The notes under the pieces: generated by a model
Databases searched by the model: none
What the model saw: the letters and a program-made list of their open reading frames with translations, nothing else
What the model was told of the DNA's origin: nothing
In this document: in pieces, positions 1 through 7,698 of the stretch
Layout: each line of letters begins with the position of its first letter
Numbering within the stretch: position 1 is the first letter of the stretch
Position numbers and translations under genes: made by a program
Source of the DNA: Streptomyces sp. SA15
Lineage (GTDB): Bacteria > Actinomycetota > Actinomycetes > Streptomycetales > Streptomycetaceae
Length of the DNA stretch: 64,000 bases
Direction of reading: 5' to 3'
NCBI RefSeq assembly: GCF_002291145.1
Contig: NZ_NTGE01000186.1
Span: 1 to 64,000 of the forward strand

Positions 1-2
1 GC

Positions 3-251
3 CGGGCGGCACGGATCGGCGCCGCCGCCGGCGCGCTCGGTTACCTCGCCTCGTACGGCACGGCGCAGGCACGCGCGGCGCGGGAGCCGTCCGCGGCGAA
101 CGTCCGTGATGCCGTCGGCACCGGGATCATGTCGCTGATGCCCCTGCAGGCGGCGCTCACCGCGGGCGGCGGTGGAGCGGGCCTGGCCGGTGTCCTGGCC
201 GTGGCGCACCCGCTGGCGCGGAGACTCGCCCGGAGGGTGTCGCCCACATGA
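3..251 (+). CDS. eboC: UbiA-type prenyltransferase (EboC/SCO3242-like), C-terminal end only
   Basis: Only the last 82 codons are inside the window; the start lies upstream. The frame ends at a TGA that overlaps the next ATG (ATGA), so the two genes are translationally coupled. The visible tail has an MSLMPLQAAL segment followed by a glycine/alanine-rich hydrophobic stretch and a basic end, which is how UbiA-type membrane prenyltransferases of ebo clusters finish. The family moves a prenyl group onto an acceptor at the membrane. The assignment rests mostly on the downstream ebo genes and on this short tail, since no DxxxD motif is in view. Confidence 0.6.
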   Translation, partial: RAARIGAAAGALGYLASYGTAQARAAREPSAANVRDAVGTGIMSLMPLQAALTAGGGGAGLAGVLAVAHPLARRLARRVSPT

Positions 252-1333
252 CCACGAGACCTGCGCTCGACGGACCTGGGTCCGCGAGATCTGAGTCCGC
301 GAGACCCGCGCTCGACGGACCTGGGTCCGGGAGATCTGAGTCCGCGAGACCCGCGCTCGACGGACCTGGGTCCGGGAGATCTGAGTCCGCGAGACCCGCG
401 CTCGACGGACCTGGGTCCGCGAGATCTGAGTCCGCGAGATCTGAGTCCGCGAGATCTGAGCCTTCGAGACCTGAGCCCGCGGGACCTGAGCCCGCGGGAC
501 GGCTGCGGTTCGGCTTCGGGACCAACGGCTTCGCCCACCACCGGCTCGACGACGTGCTGACCGTGCTCGCCGACCTGGGCTACGACTCGGTCGGCCTCAC
601 CCTCGACCACGGTCACCTCGACCCCTTCGCCGCCGATCTGCCCCGGCAGGTCGGCCACTTGGCGCGGCGGCTGGACCGGCTCGGTCTGGCCGTCATGGTC
701 GAGACCGGATCGCCGTACCTGCTGGATCCGTGGCACAAGCACACCCCCACCCTGATGTCGGCCCAGGGCGCCGAGCGGCGCGTCGACCTGCTGGCGCGCG
801 CGGTGCGCGTCGCGGCCGACCTGGGTGCCCCGGCCGTCCATCTGTGCAGCGGACCGGCGCCGGAGGGCATGCCCGAGGAGGAGGCCTGGAAGCGGCTGGC
901 CGCGGGCTGCGAAGAGGTCCTGGGCATCGCCCGTGAGCACGGCGTGGCCCTGGGGTTCGAGCCCGAGCCGTACATGTTCGTCGACACCGTGCAACGGGTT
1001 CTGGACCTGCGGCAGCGGCTCGGCGACCCCGACCTGTTCGGCATCACGCTCGACATCGGCCACGCCCACTGCGTCGAGGAGCTGCCCCTGCTCGACTGCG
1101 TCGGGCTGGCGGTGCCGCATCTGGTGAACGTGCAGATCGAGGACATGAAGCGCGGTGTGCACGAACACCTCGAATTCGGTACGGGCGAGATCGACTTCCC
1201 GCCCGTCCTGGCCGCCCTGAAGGCCTCCGGCTGCCAGGGACCGGTCTCGGTGGAGATCCAGGGCGCGTCTTTGAACGCCCCCGAAGTCGCCCACCGCTCC
1301 CTGGAGTTCCTGAAGGCTGCCGAGCCCTTCTGA
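248..1333 (+). CDS. TIM-barrel sugar phosphate isomerase/epimerase of the ebo cluster, with repeat-encoded N-terminal extension
   Basis: A 361-residue protein. From about residue 84 it is a xylose-isomerase-like TIM barrel: FGTNGFAHHRLDDVL start, GFEPEPYMFVDT (metal-ligand Glu region), ITLDIGHAHC and VNVQIEDMKRGVHEH, then VSVEIQG near the end, the expected order of Glu/Asp/His metal ligands. Residues 4-83 are a low-complexity Arg/Ser/Glu/Pro/Ala tract encoded by a 15-bp tandem repeat and have no counterpart in the family. The ATG overlaps the stop of the prenyltransferase gene, which fixes the start; no ATG or GTG lies between the repeat and the barrel. Substrate unknown. Related ebo isomerases are thought to act on the precursor that the cluster modifies or moves. 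Confidence 0.8.
   Translation: MTTRPALDGPGSARSESARPALDGPGSGRSESARPALDGPGSGRSESARPALDGPGSARSESARSESARSEPSRPEPAGPEPAGRLRFGFGTNGFAHHRLDDVLTVLADLGYDSVGLTLDHGHLDPFAADLPRQVGHLARRLDRLGLAVMVETGSPYLLDPWHKHTPTLMSAQGAERRVDLLARAVRVAADLGAPAVHLCSGPAPEGMPEEEAWKRLAAGCEEVLGIAREHGVALGFEPEPYMFVDTVQRVLDLRQRLGDPDLFGITLDIGHAHCVEELPLLDCVGLAVPHLVNVQIEDMKRGVHEHLEFGTGEIDFPPVLAALKASGCQGPVSVEIQGASLNAPEVAHRSLEFLKAAEPF
256..495 (+). repeat. Minisatellite: 16 units of 15 bp, the first 12 arranged as four 45-bp higher-order copies
   Basis: Four near-identical 45-bp copies (256-300, 301-345, 346-390, 391-435) are followed by four 15-bp units (436-495). Each 45-mer is itself three related 15-mers, of which GAGATCTGAGTCCGC is the best conserved. 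Because the period is a multiple of three the reading frame stays open and encodes PALDGPGSARSESAR-type peptides. Copies two and three are identical to each other, which points to recent unequal exchange or slippage. There are no spacers, so this is not CRISPR. Confidence 0.95.
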
Positions 1334-1431
1334 CGCGGAAACGTTCCTTCACTCCGACTCCGGCGAGCACCACCCACCCCCACCCCCGTACGGCCGTCGC
1401 CGTACGCGCATCCGAACAGGAGGTATGCGCG

Positions 1432-2163
1432 TTGGACCCACGCATCCATACCGCCCTCGACCTGCATCTCACCGCCGAGGCGCAACGCTGGCTGACCGAT
1501 GCCGTCGCCCGCGTGGGCCAGGACCCGGCAGCCGTGCGCACCGTCTTCCCGGCCGTCGGCCGACGCTGCGGGCGCGGATCGCTCGTCGCCGGCTGGACGG
1601 TGGCGGACGCCGCCCGCGCCCGGCTGCTCGCCGCCCTGCCGCTGCGCGGAGCGGCGCTCGCCGAGGAGATCACCGCTCTCCACCGGTACGGCGACGCCGC
1701 CGAGCAACGGGCGGTGCTGCGGTCGCTGGCGCTGCTGGAGGACGCGGACGCCTCCTTCGCCGACCTGGGACTGCCGCTGGTGCGCGCGGCGCTGCGGGGC
1801 AACGACACGGACCTGATCGAGGCGGCCCTCGGCCCGTACGCCGCACGCCACCTGGACTACGACGGCTACCGGCACGCCGTACTGAAGTGCGTCTTCTGCG
1901 ACATCCCCCTCGACCGGGTCGCAGGCATCCCGGAGCGCGCGGACCGCGAACTCGCTCGCATGCTGGTCGACTTCGCCCACGAGCGGGTCGCCGCCGGCCG
2001 GGACGTTCCCGCCGACGTCTGGCCGGTCGTCCGCGCGCACCCCGGCACGCTGCAGGCCTCCGGGCTGCCCGCGGAAACCGACTCACCCGTGCCCGACCGC
2101 CGCGCCGCCGCCGCACGGGCCCTCGCCGCCTACTCCGCCACCGCGCCCGCAGGAGCCGCATGA
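1432..2163 (+). CDS. eboA: EboA domain protein
   Basis: A 243-residue, largely alpha-helical, Ala/Arg-rich soluble protein without recognisable catalytic motifs. It matches EboA by its position directly before a TatD-type gene, by its length and by the segment around RHLDYDGYRHAVLKCVFCDIP, a conserved-looking patch. The TTG at 1432 sits 7 nt after AGGAGG (1419-1424); the ATG at 1425 is too close to the ribosome site and is in another frame. The stop overlaps the start of eboB. EboA has no established biochemical role; ebo operons are tied to transport or processing of cluster-specific metabolites such as scytonemin precursors in cyanobacteria. Confidence 0.75.
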   Translation: MDPRIHTALDLHLTAEAQRWLTDAVARVGQDPAAVRTVFPAVGRRCGRGSLVAGWTVADAARARLLAALPLRGAALAEEITALHRYGDAAEQRAVLRSLALLEDADASFADLGLPLVRAALRGNDTDLIEAALGPYAARHLDYDGYRHAVLKCVFCDIPLDRVAGIPERADRELARMLVDFAHERVAAGRDVPADVWPVVRAHPGTLQASGLPAETDSPVPDRRAAAARALAAYSATAPAGAA

Positions 2164-3032
2164 TGCGCATCTTCGACCCCCACATCCACATGACCTCACG
2201 CACCACGGACGACTACGAGGCGATGTACGCGGCCGGCATACGGGCGGTCGTCGAGCCGTCGTTCTGGCTCGGCCAGCCGCGCACCTCGGTGGACAGCTTC
2301 ACCGACTACTTCGACGCGCTGCTCGGCTGGGAGCCGTACCGCGCCGCGCAGTTCGGCATCCAGCACCGCTGCACCATCGCCCTCAACCCGAAGGAGGCCA
2401 ACGACCCGCGCTGCGCCGGGGTGCTGGACGTCCTGCCGCGCTACCTGGCCAAGGACCGGGTGGTCGCCGTCGGCGAGATCGGCTACGACTCCATGACCCC
2501 CGAGGAGGACGAGGCCCTGGCCCGCCAGCTCGAACTCGCCGTCGAGCACGAGCTGCCCGTGCTGGTCCACACCCCGCACCGCGACAAGGCCGTCGGCACC
2601 CGCCGCACGCTCGACGTGGTCCGCGAGTCCGGCATCCCGCCCGAGCACGTCCTCGTCGACCACCTCAACGAACTCACCGTGGCCATGGTCGCCGACAGCG
2701 GCTGCTGGATGGGCTTCTCCATCTACCCGCACACCAAGCTGACCGAGGACCGCATGGTGCGGATCCTCCAGGAGCACGGCACCCAGCGGATGCTCGTCAA
2801 CTCGGCCGCGGACTGGGGCCGCAGCGACCCCCTCAAGACCCGCAGGACCGCCGACGCGATGCTCGCCGCCGGCTTCGACGACGACACCGTCGACCAGGTG
2901 ATGTGGCGTAACCCGGTGGCTTTCTACGGGCAGAGCGGCCGACTGGACCTCGAAGACGTCAAGCGGGATGACGTCGATCCGGACGACACGGCCCTGTTCG
3001 AGGGCAACTCGATCAAGCGCGGCGGAGAGTGA
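2163..3032 (+). CDS. eboB: TatD-family metal-dependent hydrolase EboB
   Basis: A 289-residue amidohydrolase-fold enzyme. DPHIHMTS near the N-terminus supplies the HxH metal pair, VGEIGYDS the bridging Glu, VLVHTPHRDK and VLVDHLNE two His ligands, and NSAADWG the C-terminal Asp, i.e. the TatD ligand set is complete. AGGAG at 2151-2155 gives 7-nt spacing to this ATG; an alternative ATG at 2160 overlaps the eboA stop. TatD relatives are phosphoesterases or nucleases. In ebo operons the true substrate is unknown. The next gene follows after 7 bp. Confidence 0.85.
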   Translation: MRIFDPHIHMTSRTTDDYEAMYAAGIRAVVEPSFWLGQPRTSVDSFTDYFDALLGWEPYRAAQFGIQHRCTIALNPKEANDPRCAGVLDVLPRYLAKDRVVAVGEIGYDSMTPEEDEALARQLELAVEHELPVLVHTPHRDKAVGTRRTLDVVRESGIPPEHVLVDHLNELTVAMVADSGCWMGFSIYPHTKLTEDRMVRILQEHGTQRMLVNSAADWGRSDPLKTRRTADAMLAAGFDDDTVDQVMWRNPVAFYGQSGRLDLEDVKRDDVDPDDTALFEGNSIKRGGE

Positions 3033-3039
3033 CCCCGTA

Positions 3040-4230
3040 GTGCGCTTCCGACACGCCGACGGAACGATTGTCCACCTCGCCTACTGCAGCAACGTCCACC
3101 AGGCCGAGGACCTCGACGGAGTGGTGGACCAGCTCGCCGCCTACGCCGAGCCCGTACGGGAAACCCTCGGCGCCGGCCTGCTCGGCATCGGCCTGTGGCT
3201 GGCCCGCGACGTGGTCACCGACCTGTCCACCCGCCCCGACGCCGTACTCCGCCTGCGCGCCGAACTGACCGCACGCGGCCTGGAGACCGTCACCCTCAAC
3301 GCCTTCCCCTACGGCGGCTTCCACCGCGAGGTCGTCAAGAAGGACGTCTACCTGCCCGACTGGACCGACCCCGCTCGCCTGACCTACACCGTCGACTGCG
3401 CCCGGGTCCTCGCCGGACTGCTGCCCGACGACGCGCGGCGCGGCAGCGTCTCGACCCTGCCCCTGGCCTGACGCACCCCGTGGCAGACGGACGCCCGGGA
3501 CATGGCCCGCCGGGCCTTGGACCGACTGGCGGCCGAACTGGCCGACGTGGAGCGAGAGACGGGCCGTACGATCCGGGTCGGCTTCGAGCCCGAACCCGGA
3601 TGCCTGGTGGAGAACACCGTCCAGGCGGCCCGGGAACTCGGGGGAGTGGACCCCGAGCGGCTCGGGATCTGCCTGGACACCTGCCATCTCGCCGTGCAGT
3701 TCGAGGAACCGGCGGCAGCGCTGCGCCGGCTCGCCGACGCCGGCCTCCCGGTCGTGAAGGTGCAGGCGTCCAGCGCCCTCCAGGCCGACGACCCCGCCGA
3801 CCCGAAGGCGCGGCGCGCGCTGGCCCGGTTCGCCGAACCCCGCTTCCTGCACCAGACCCGGACGGCCCCGCAGGGCGACGTCACCGGCGTGGACGACCTC
3901 CCGGACGCCCTGGACGGAGGCCTGGACGCAGGCTCGGCCTGGCGGGTCCACTTCCACGCCCCGCTGCACGCCGAGCCCGAACCGCCACTGCGCACCACGG
4001 CGGCCGAACTGACCACCGCCCTGGGCGAGTTGTTGGGAGGCCCGCAGGCCCTCTGCGACCACGTCGAGGTCGAGACCTACACCTGGTCGGTCCTGCCCGA
4101 ACACCTGCGGCCCCGTGACCGCGAGGGCCTCGTCGCGGGCCTCGCCGCCGAACTGGCCTGGACCCGCGACCGGTTCGAGGAACTCGGCCTCACCCAAGAA
4201 ACACTCCTGAGAAAGGAACCCGTCTCATGA
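3040..4230 (+). pseudogene. eboE: eboE (metabolite traffic protein, TIM-barrel type) interrupted by one TGA codon
   Basis: One continuous frame of 396 codons broken only by a TGA at 3469-3471 (codon 144). Homology-like sequence runs straight through: LPDDARRGSVSTLPLA, stop, RTPWQTD, with both sides typical of EboE (FPYGGFHREVVKK before; RVGFEPEPGC, ICLDTCHLAVQFEE and VEVETYTWSVLP after). I recall tryptophan at this position in relatives (TGG to TGA), so a single-base change is the likely cause. GTG 3040 is taken as start because VRFRHADGTIVHLAYCSNVH is the expected N-terminus; the purine-rich GGCGGAGAG lies 10 nt upstream. An internal ATG at 3502 could restart the C-terminal part. Could be a sequencing error, a real nonsense allele, or readthrough. 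The stop overlaps eboF. Confidence 0.8.
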
Positions 4231-5603
4231 CGAGACTGGTCGTCCTCGACATCGTCGGCCTCACCCCCCGCATGCTGCGCCACATGCCCGCCGTCTCGGC
4301 CGTCGCCGCCCAGGGCTTCCAGGCCCGCCTCAACCCCGTGCTGCCCGCCGTGACCTGCTCCGTGCAGTCCACCCTCCTCACCGGCGTGCCGCCCACCGAA
4401 CACGGCGTCGTCGGCAACGGCTGGTACTTCCGCGACCTGGGCGAAGTCCTCCTGTGGCGCCAGCACAACGCCCTGGTCGGCGGCGAGAAACTGTGGCACA
4501 CCGCGCGCAGGACGAAGCCCGACTACAAGGTCGCCAACGTCTGCTGGTGGTACGCCATGGGTGCCGACGTCGACTTCACCGTCACCCCGCGCCCCGTCTA
4601 CTATTCCGACGGCCGCAAGGAACCCGACTGCTACACCCGGCCGCCCGCCCTGCACGACGAACTCACCAGCAGACTCGGCCCGTTCCCCCTCTTCACCTAC
4701 TGGGGTCCCAACGCGGGCATGCCCTCCAGCCAGTGGATCCTCGCCGCCGCCCGCCAGATCTTCGACGAGCACCGCCCCGACCTCACCCTCGTCTACGTAC
4801 CGCACCTGGACTACGAACCCCAGCGCTCCGGCCCCGACTCGCCGCAGTCCGCCCGCGAGGCCCGTCGGCTCGACGACGCGCTGCGCCCCCTGCTCGACCA
4901 CTTCCGGCGCGAGGACGCCACGGTGGTGATCCTGAGCGAGTACGGCATCGCGCCCGCATCCCGCCCGGTCGACATCAATCGCGCGCTGCGCCGGGCAGGC
5001 CTGCTGGAAGTCCACACCCAGGACGGCATGGAATACCTCGACCCCTGGACGTCCCGCGCCTTCGCGGTCTCCGATCACCAGGTCGCCCACGTCTACGTCC
5101 GCGACCCCGCCGACCTCGCCAAGACCGCCGAGATCGTGGCCGGCCTCGACGGCGTGGACGAGGTGCTCGACGAGCAGGGCAAGGCGCGGCACGGACTCGC
5201 GCACGAACGCGCGGGAGAGCTGGTCGCCGTAGCCGACTCCGACGCCTGGTTCACGTACTACTACTGGCTGGACGACGACCGCGCCCCGGACTTCGCCCGC
5301 CAGGTCGAGATCCATCGCAAGCCCGGCTACGACCCCGCCGAACTCCTCTACGACCCCACCGTGCCCGGCGTGAAAGCACGCGCCATCGGCCAGGTCGCCC
5401 GCAAGAAGGCCGGCCTGCGCTACCGCATCAAGACCGTCCCTCTGGACCCCTCCGGCGTGCGCGGCAGCCACGGCCGGCTGCCGCAGGACCCGCAGGACAG
5501 CCCGGTCCTGCTGTGCTCGCTGCCCGGTCCCGCGCGCGACGAGATCGACGCGACCGACGTCAAGGACCTCCTCCTCACCCTTGCCGGCATCACCTCCCCC
5601 TGA
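4227..5603 (+). CDS. eboF: EboF, alkaline-phosphatase-superfamily nucleotide pyrophosphatase/phosphodiesterase
   Basis: A 458-residue enzyme with an N-terminal VLDIVGLTPRM metal-Asp strand, the nucleophile region PAVTCSVQSTLLTGVPPTEHG around residues 40-60, YVPHLDYEP and LSEYGIAP (Asp/His and Glu positions of the second metal site) and VRGSHGRLP near the C-terminus with the late His. This is the type I phosphodiesterase layout. No signal peptide is evident. ATG overlaps the eboE stop (ATGA), and the strong coupling across prenyltransferase-isomerase-eboA-eboB-eboE-eboF supports one operon. Substrate unknown. Confidence 0.85.
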   Translation: MTRLVVLDIVGLTPRMLRHMPAVSAVAAQGFQARLNPVLPAVTCSVQSTLLTGVPPTEHGVVGNGWYFRDLGEVLLWRQHNALVGGEKLWHTARRTKPDYKVANVCWWYAMGADVDFTVTPRPVYYSDGRKEPDCYTRPPALHDELTSRLGPFPLFTYWGPNAGMPSSQWILAAARQIFDEHRPDLTLVYVPHLDYEPQRSGPDSPQSAREARRLDDALRPLLDHFRREDATVVILSEYGIAPASRPVDINRALRRAGLLEVHTQDGMEYLDPWTSRAFAVSDHQVAHVYVRDPADLAKTAEIVAGLDGVDEVLDEQGKARHGLAHERAGELVAVADSDAWFTYYYWLDDDRAPDFARQVEIHRKPGYDPAELLYDPTVPGVKARAIGQVARKKAGLRYRIKTVPLDPSGVRGSHGRLPQDPQDSPVLLCSLPGPARDEIDATDVKDLLLTLAGITSP

Positions 5604-5620
5604 CCACTGGAGCCCCCACC

Positions 5621-6142
5621 ATGCACCCGACGGGCCCCACGCCGCCGCCCCTGCCCCGTCACCGCCCTCCTCGATCCCGCCGCCGAATACGGACGTTGGA
5701 TCACGGAGCGGCCCTTGGACAGGATCACCCTGTGGGGCGACAACCACCCTGGCTCGTCACCCGGCACGAGGACGCCCGCGCCGTCCTGAGCGACCCACGG
5801 TTCAGCTCGGAGAACGTCCGGCCCGGCTTCCCCGGGCTCCAGCCGACGACACCGCCGCGCACCCCCGGCCAGCTGTTCGCGATGGACCCGCCCGACCACA
5901 CCCGGCTGCGCCGCATGCTCATCCCCGAGTTCACCTTCCGCCGGGTCGAGCAACTGCGGCCGGCCATACGGCGCCTCACCGACGAACTCCTCGACGGCCT
6001 CGTCAAACAGGAGCAACCCGCCGATCTCGTCGAGCACTTCACCTTGCCGCTGCCCCTTCTGGTCACCGGCTCTCCCGCCCAGGAGTACGCGTTCGAGGGG
6101 CGCGCGATCCACGGGGTGCGGGAGCTGCCCGTGGCCTGGTGA
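5621..6142 (+). pseudogene. Cytochrome P450 relic with internal deletion
   Basis: The N-terminal third of a bacterial CYP105-like P450 is readable: PWLVTRHEDARAVLSDPRFS, then FAMDPPDHTRLRRMLIPEFT (C-helix heme-propionate HTRLRR region) and ADLVEHFTLPLPLLV. After LPLLV the frame jumps to GRAIHGVRELPVAW, which resembles the extreme C-terminus of the same family. The I-helix oxygen-binding motif, ExxR and the Cys heme loop are therefore absent: roughly 200-250 residues are deleted. In addition CPVTALLDPAAEYGRWITER and DRITLWGDNHP read in another frame (from about 5654 to 5750), so two frameshifts flank that piece. Not functional as a P450. It starts 18 bp after eboF. Confidence 0.8.
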
Positions 6143-6181
6143 TGCCCGGGCGCCGGACCGCGCGGAGTCCCACGGGCGTGG

Positions 6182-6212
6182 CGGCGCCGCGGTCCCCGGG
6201 ACCGCGGCGCCG
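6182..6212. terminator. Strong GC hairpin terminator
   Basis: Perfect 15-bp inverted arms (6182-6196 and 6198-6212) with a tight centre. It lies 26 bp after the end of the leftward permease gene and 40 bp after the P450 relic, so it can close both converging transcripts. No U-tract follows, which is normal for Streptomyces hairpins. Confidence 0.7.
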
Positions 6213-6237
6213 TACAACGAGCGACGTGCCAGTGGGC

Positions 6238-7698
6238 TCAGACCAGGGGCCACAGACAGGCCGTGAGCCCGAAGCCCATCAGCCCCATGGCGGTGGTCAG
6301 GACGGTCCACGTGCGCAGTCCGGCCGAGACGTCGAGGCCGGCCAGCTTGGTGAACATCCAGTACCCGGCGTCGTTGATGTGCGAGACGGACAGGCCGCCC
6401 GCGCCCATCGCCAGCGCCACCAGCGACAGCTGACCGGTCGACAGATCGGCGCGCTGCAGCAGCGGGGTGAGGATGCCCGCGGTGGTGATCAGTGCCACCG
6501 TGGTCGAGCCCTGGGCGGCCCGCAGGGCCAGCGCCGTCACGAAGGCCAGCACCAGTGCGGGGAACCCGGTCCGCTCCAGTACGTCGGCGATCGCGTCGCC
6601 GATGCCGCTGGCGACCAGGACCTTGCCGAAGACGCCGCCCGCGCCCGCCACCAGGATCACCATCGCGACGGACGGCAGCGCCGAGCCCATCACGTCCGCG
6701 ATGCGCGCACGGTTCCAGCCGCGCCGGGCGCCCAGGAAGTACGCGCACAGGGTGACGTCGATCAGCAGGGCCACCATCGGGGCGCCGAGGACCGTGAGGA
6801 CCGCGCGGAGCGTGGAGCCGTCGGCGAGCAGGTTCTGACCGAGGGTGCCGAGCAGGATCAGCAGGATCGGGGTGACGATCAGGGTCAGCACCATGGCGAG
6901 CGACGGCGGCCGGACCTCCGTGGCCGTACCGGCGGGCCTGGTGAGGACGGCGGTGCCGTGCCCGTCGCCTGCGGGAGCGGGCGACGCGGTGCCGTCCGGC
7001 CCGGTGTCCGTGCCGCCTGCTCCGTCGGCGGGGGCCGACTTCTCGTCGCCGTACACCTCGGCGTACACGGCGGGATCCATCGGGTACTCGCGGCGGGTGA
7101 GACGCCGTGACACCAGGTAGCCCAGCAGGACGACGACCGCCGTGAGCGGGACGCCCATCAGCAGGACCAGCCCCTGGCTGGCGCCGATCGCCTCCGTGGC
7201 GGCCACCGCGCCGGGGTGGGGCGGCAGGAAGGCGTGCACGGTGAGCATCGCGGCGCCCATCGGCAGCGCGTACACCAGCAGCGGCTTGCGGGAGGCGCGG
7301 GCCACGCCGTACGCGATGGGCATCAGGATGATCAGGCCGACCTCGAAGAAGACCGGGATGCCGAGGACGAATCCGGCGACCGTCAGCGCCAGCGGGGTGC
7401 GCTTGCTGCCGAACTTGTCGATGAGCGCGTGCGCGAACGCGTGGGCGCCGCCGGAGAGTTCGATGATCCGGCCGATCATCGCACCCAGCGCGATGATGGT
7501 CGCGATGTGGCCCAGGGTGGCCCCCATGCCGTCCTCGATGGTCTTCACCAGGTCGGCGGCGGGTACGCCCGCGGACAGCGCGACGCCGATGCTGACGACC
7601 ACGAGGGCGACGAAGGGCTGGACCTTGGCCTTGAGGATGAGCAGGAGCAGGGTCGCGACACCGGCGACCGCGATGATCAGCAGGGTGTTGTGGCTCAT
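6238..7698 (-). CDS. GntP-family gluconate/sugar-acid:proton symporter
   Basis: A 486-residue polytopic membrane protein with about 12 hydrophobic segments and the family signatures GVPAADLVKTIEDGMGATLGH, FLPPHPGAVAATEAIGAS and GAGGVFGKVLVASGIGDAI in the expected order. A charged loop around residues 207-245 (YGDEKSAPADGAGG and following) separates the two halves. The ATG overlaps the stop of the dehydrogenase gene, and the three enzymes upstream handle four-carbon sugar acids, so a YgbN-like permease for threonate/erythronate-type acids is the best guess. It is the last gene before the 6.2-kb hairpin. Probably controlled with the rest of the operon by the GntR operator at 8738-8761. Confidence 0.88.
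   Translation of the reverse strand: MSHNTLLIIAVAGVATLLLLILKAKVQPFVALVVVSIGVALSAGVPAADLVKTIEDGMGATLGHIATIIALGAMIGRIIELSGGAHAFAHALIDKFGSKRTPLALTVAGFVLGIPVFFEVGLIILMPIAYGVARASRKPLLVYALPMGAAMLTVHAFLPPHPGAVAATEAIGASQGLVLLMGVPLTAVVVLLGYLVSRRLTRREYPMDPAVYAEVYGDEKSAPADGAGGTDTGPDGTASPAPAGDGHGTAVLTRPAGTATEVRPPSLAMVLTLIVTPILLILLGTLGQNLLADGSTLRAVLTVLGAPMVALLIDVTLCAYFLGARRGWNRARIADVMGSALPSVAMVILVAGAGGVFGKVLVASGIGDAIADVLERTGFPALVLAFVTALALRAAQGSTTVALITTAGILTPLLQRADLSTGQLSLVALAMGAGGLSVSHINDAGYWMFTKLAGLDVSAGLRTWTVLTTAMGLMGFGLTACLWPLV

Noticed and set aside
256..495. CRISPR array
   Set aside because: Units are contiguous with no spacers and stay in frame with a gene.
2968..3039. ATG 2968 as eboE start
   Set aside because: It lies inside eboB, and the typical EboE N-terminus begins at GTG 3040, 7 bp after the eboB stop.
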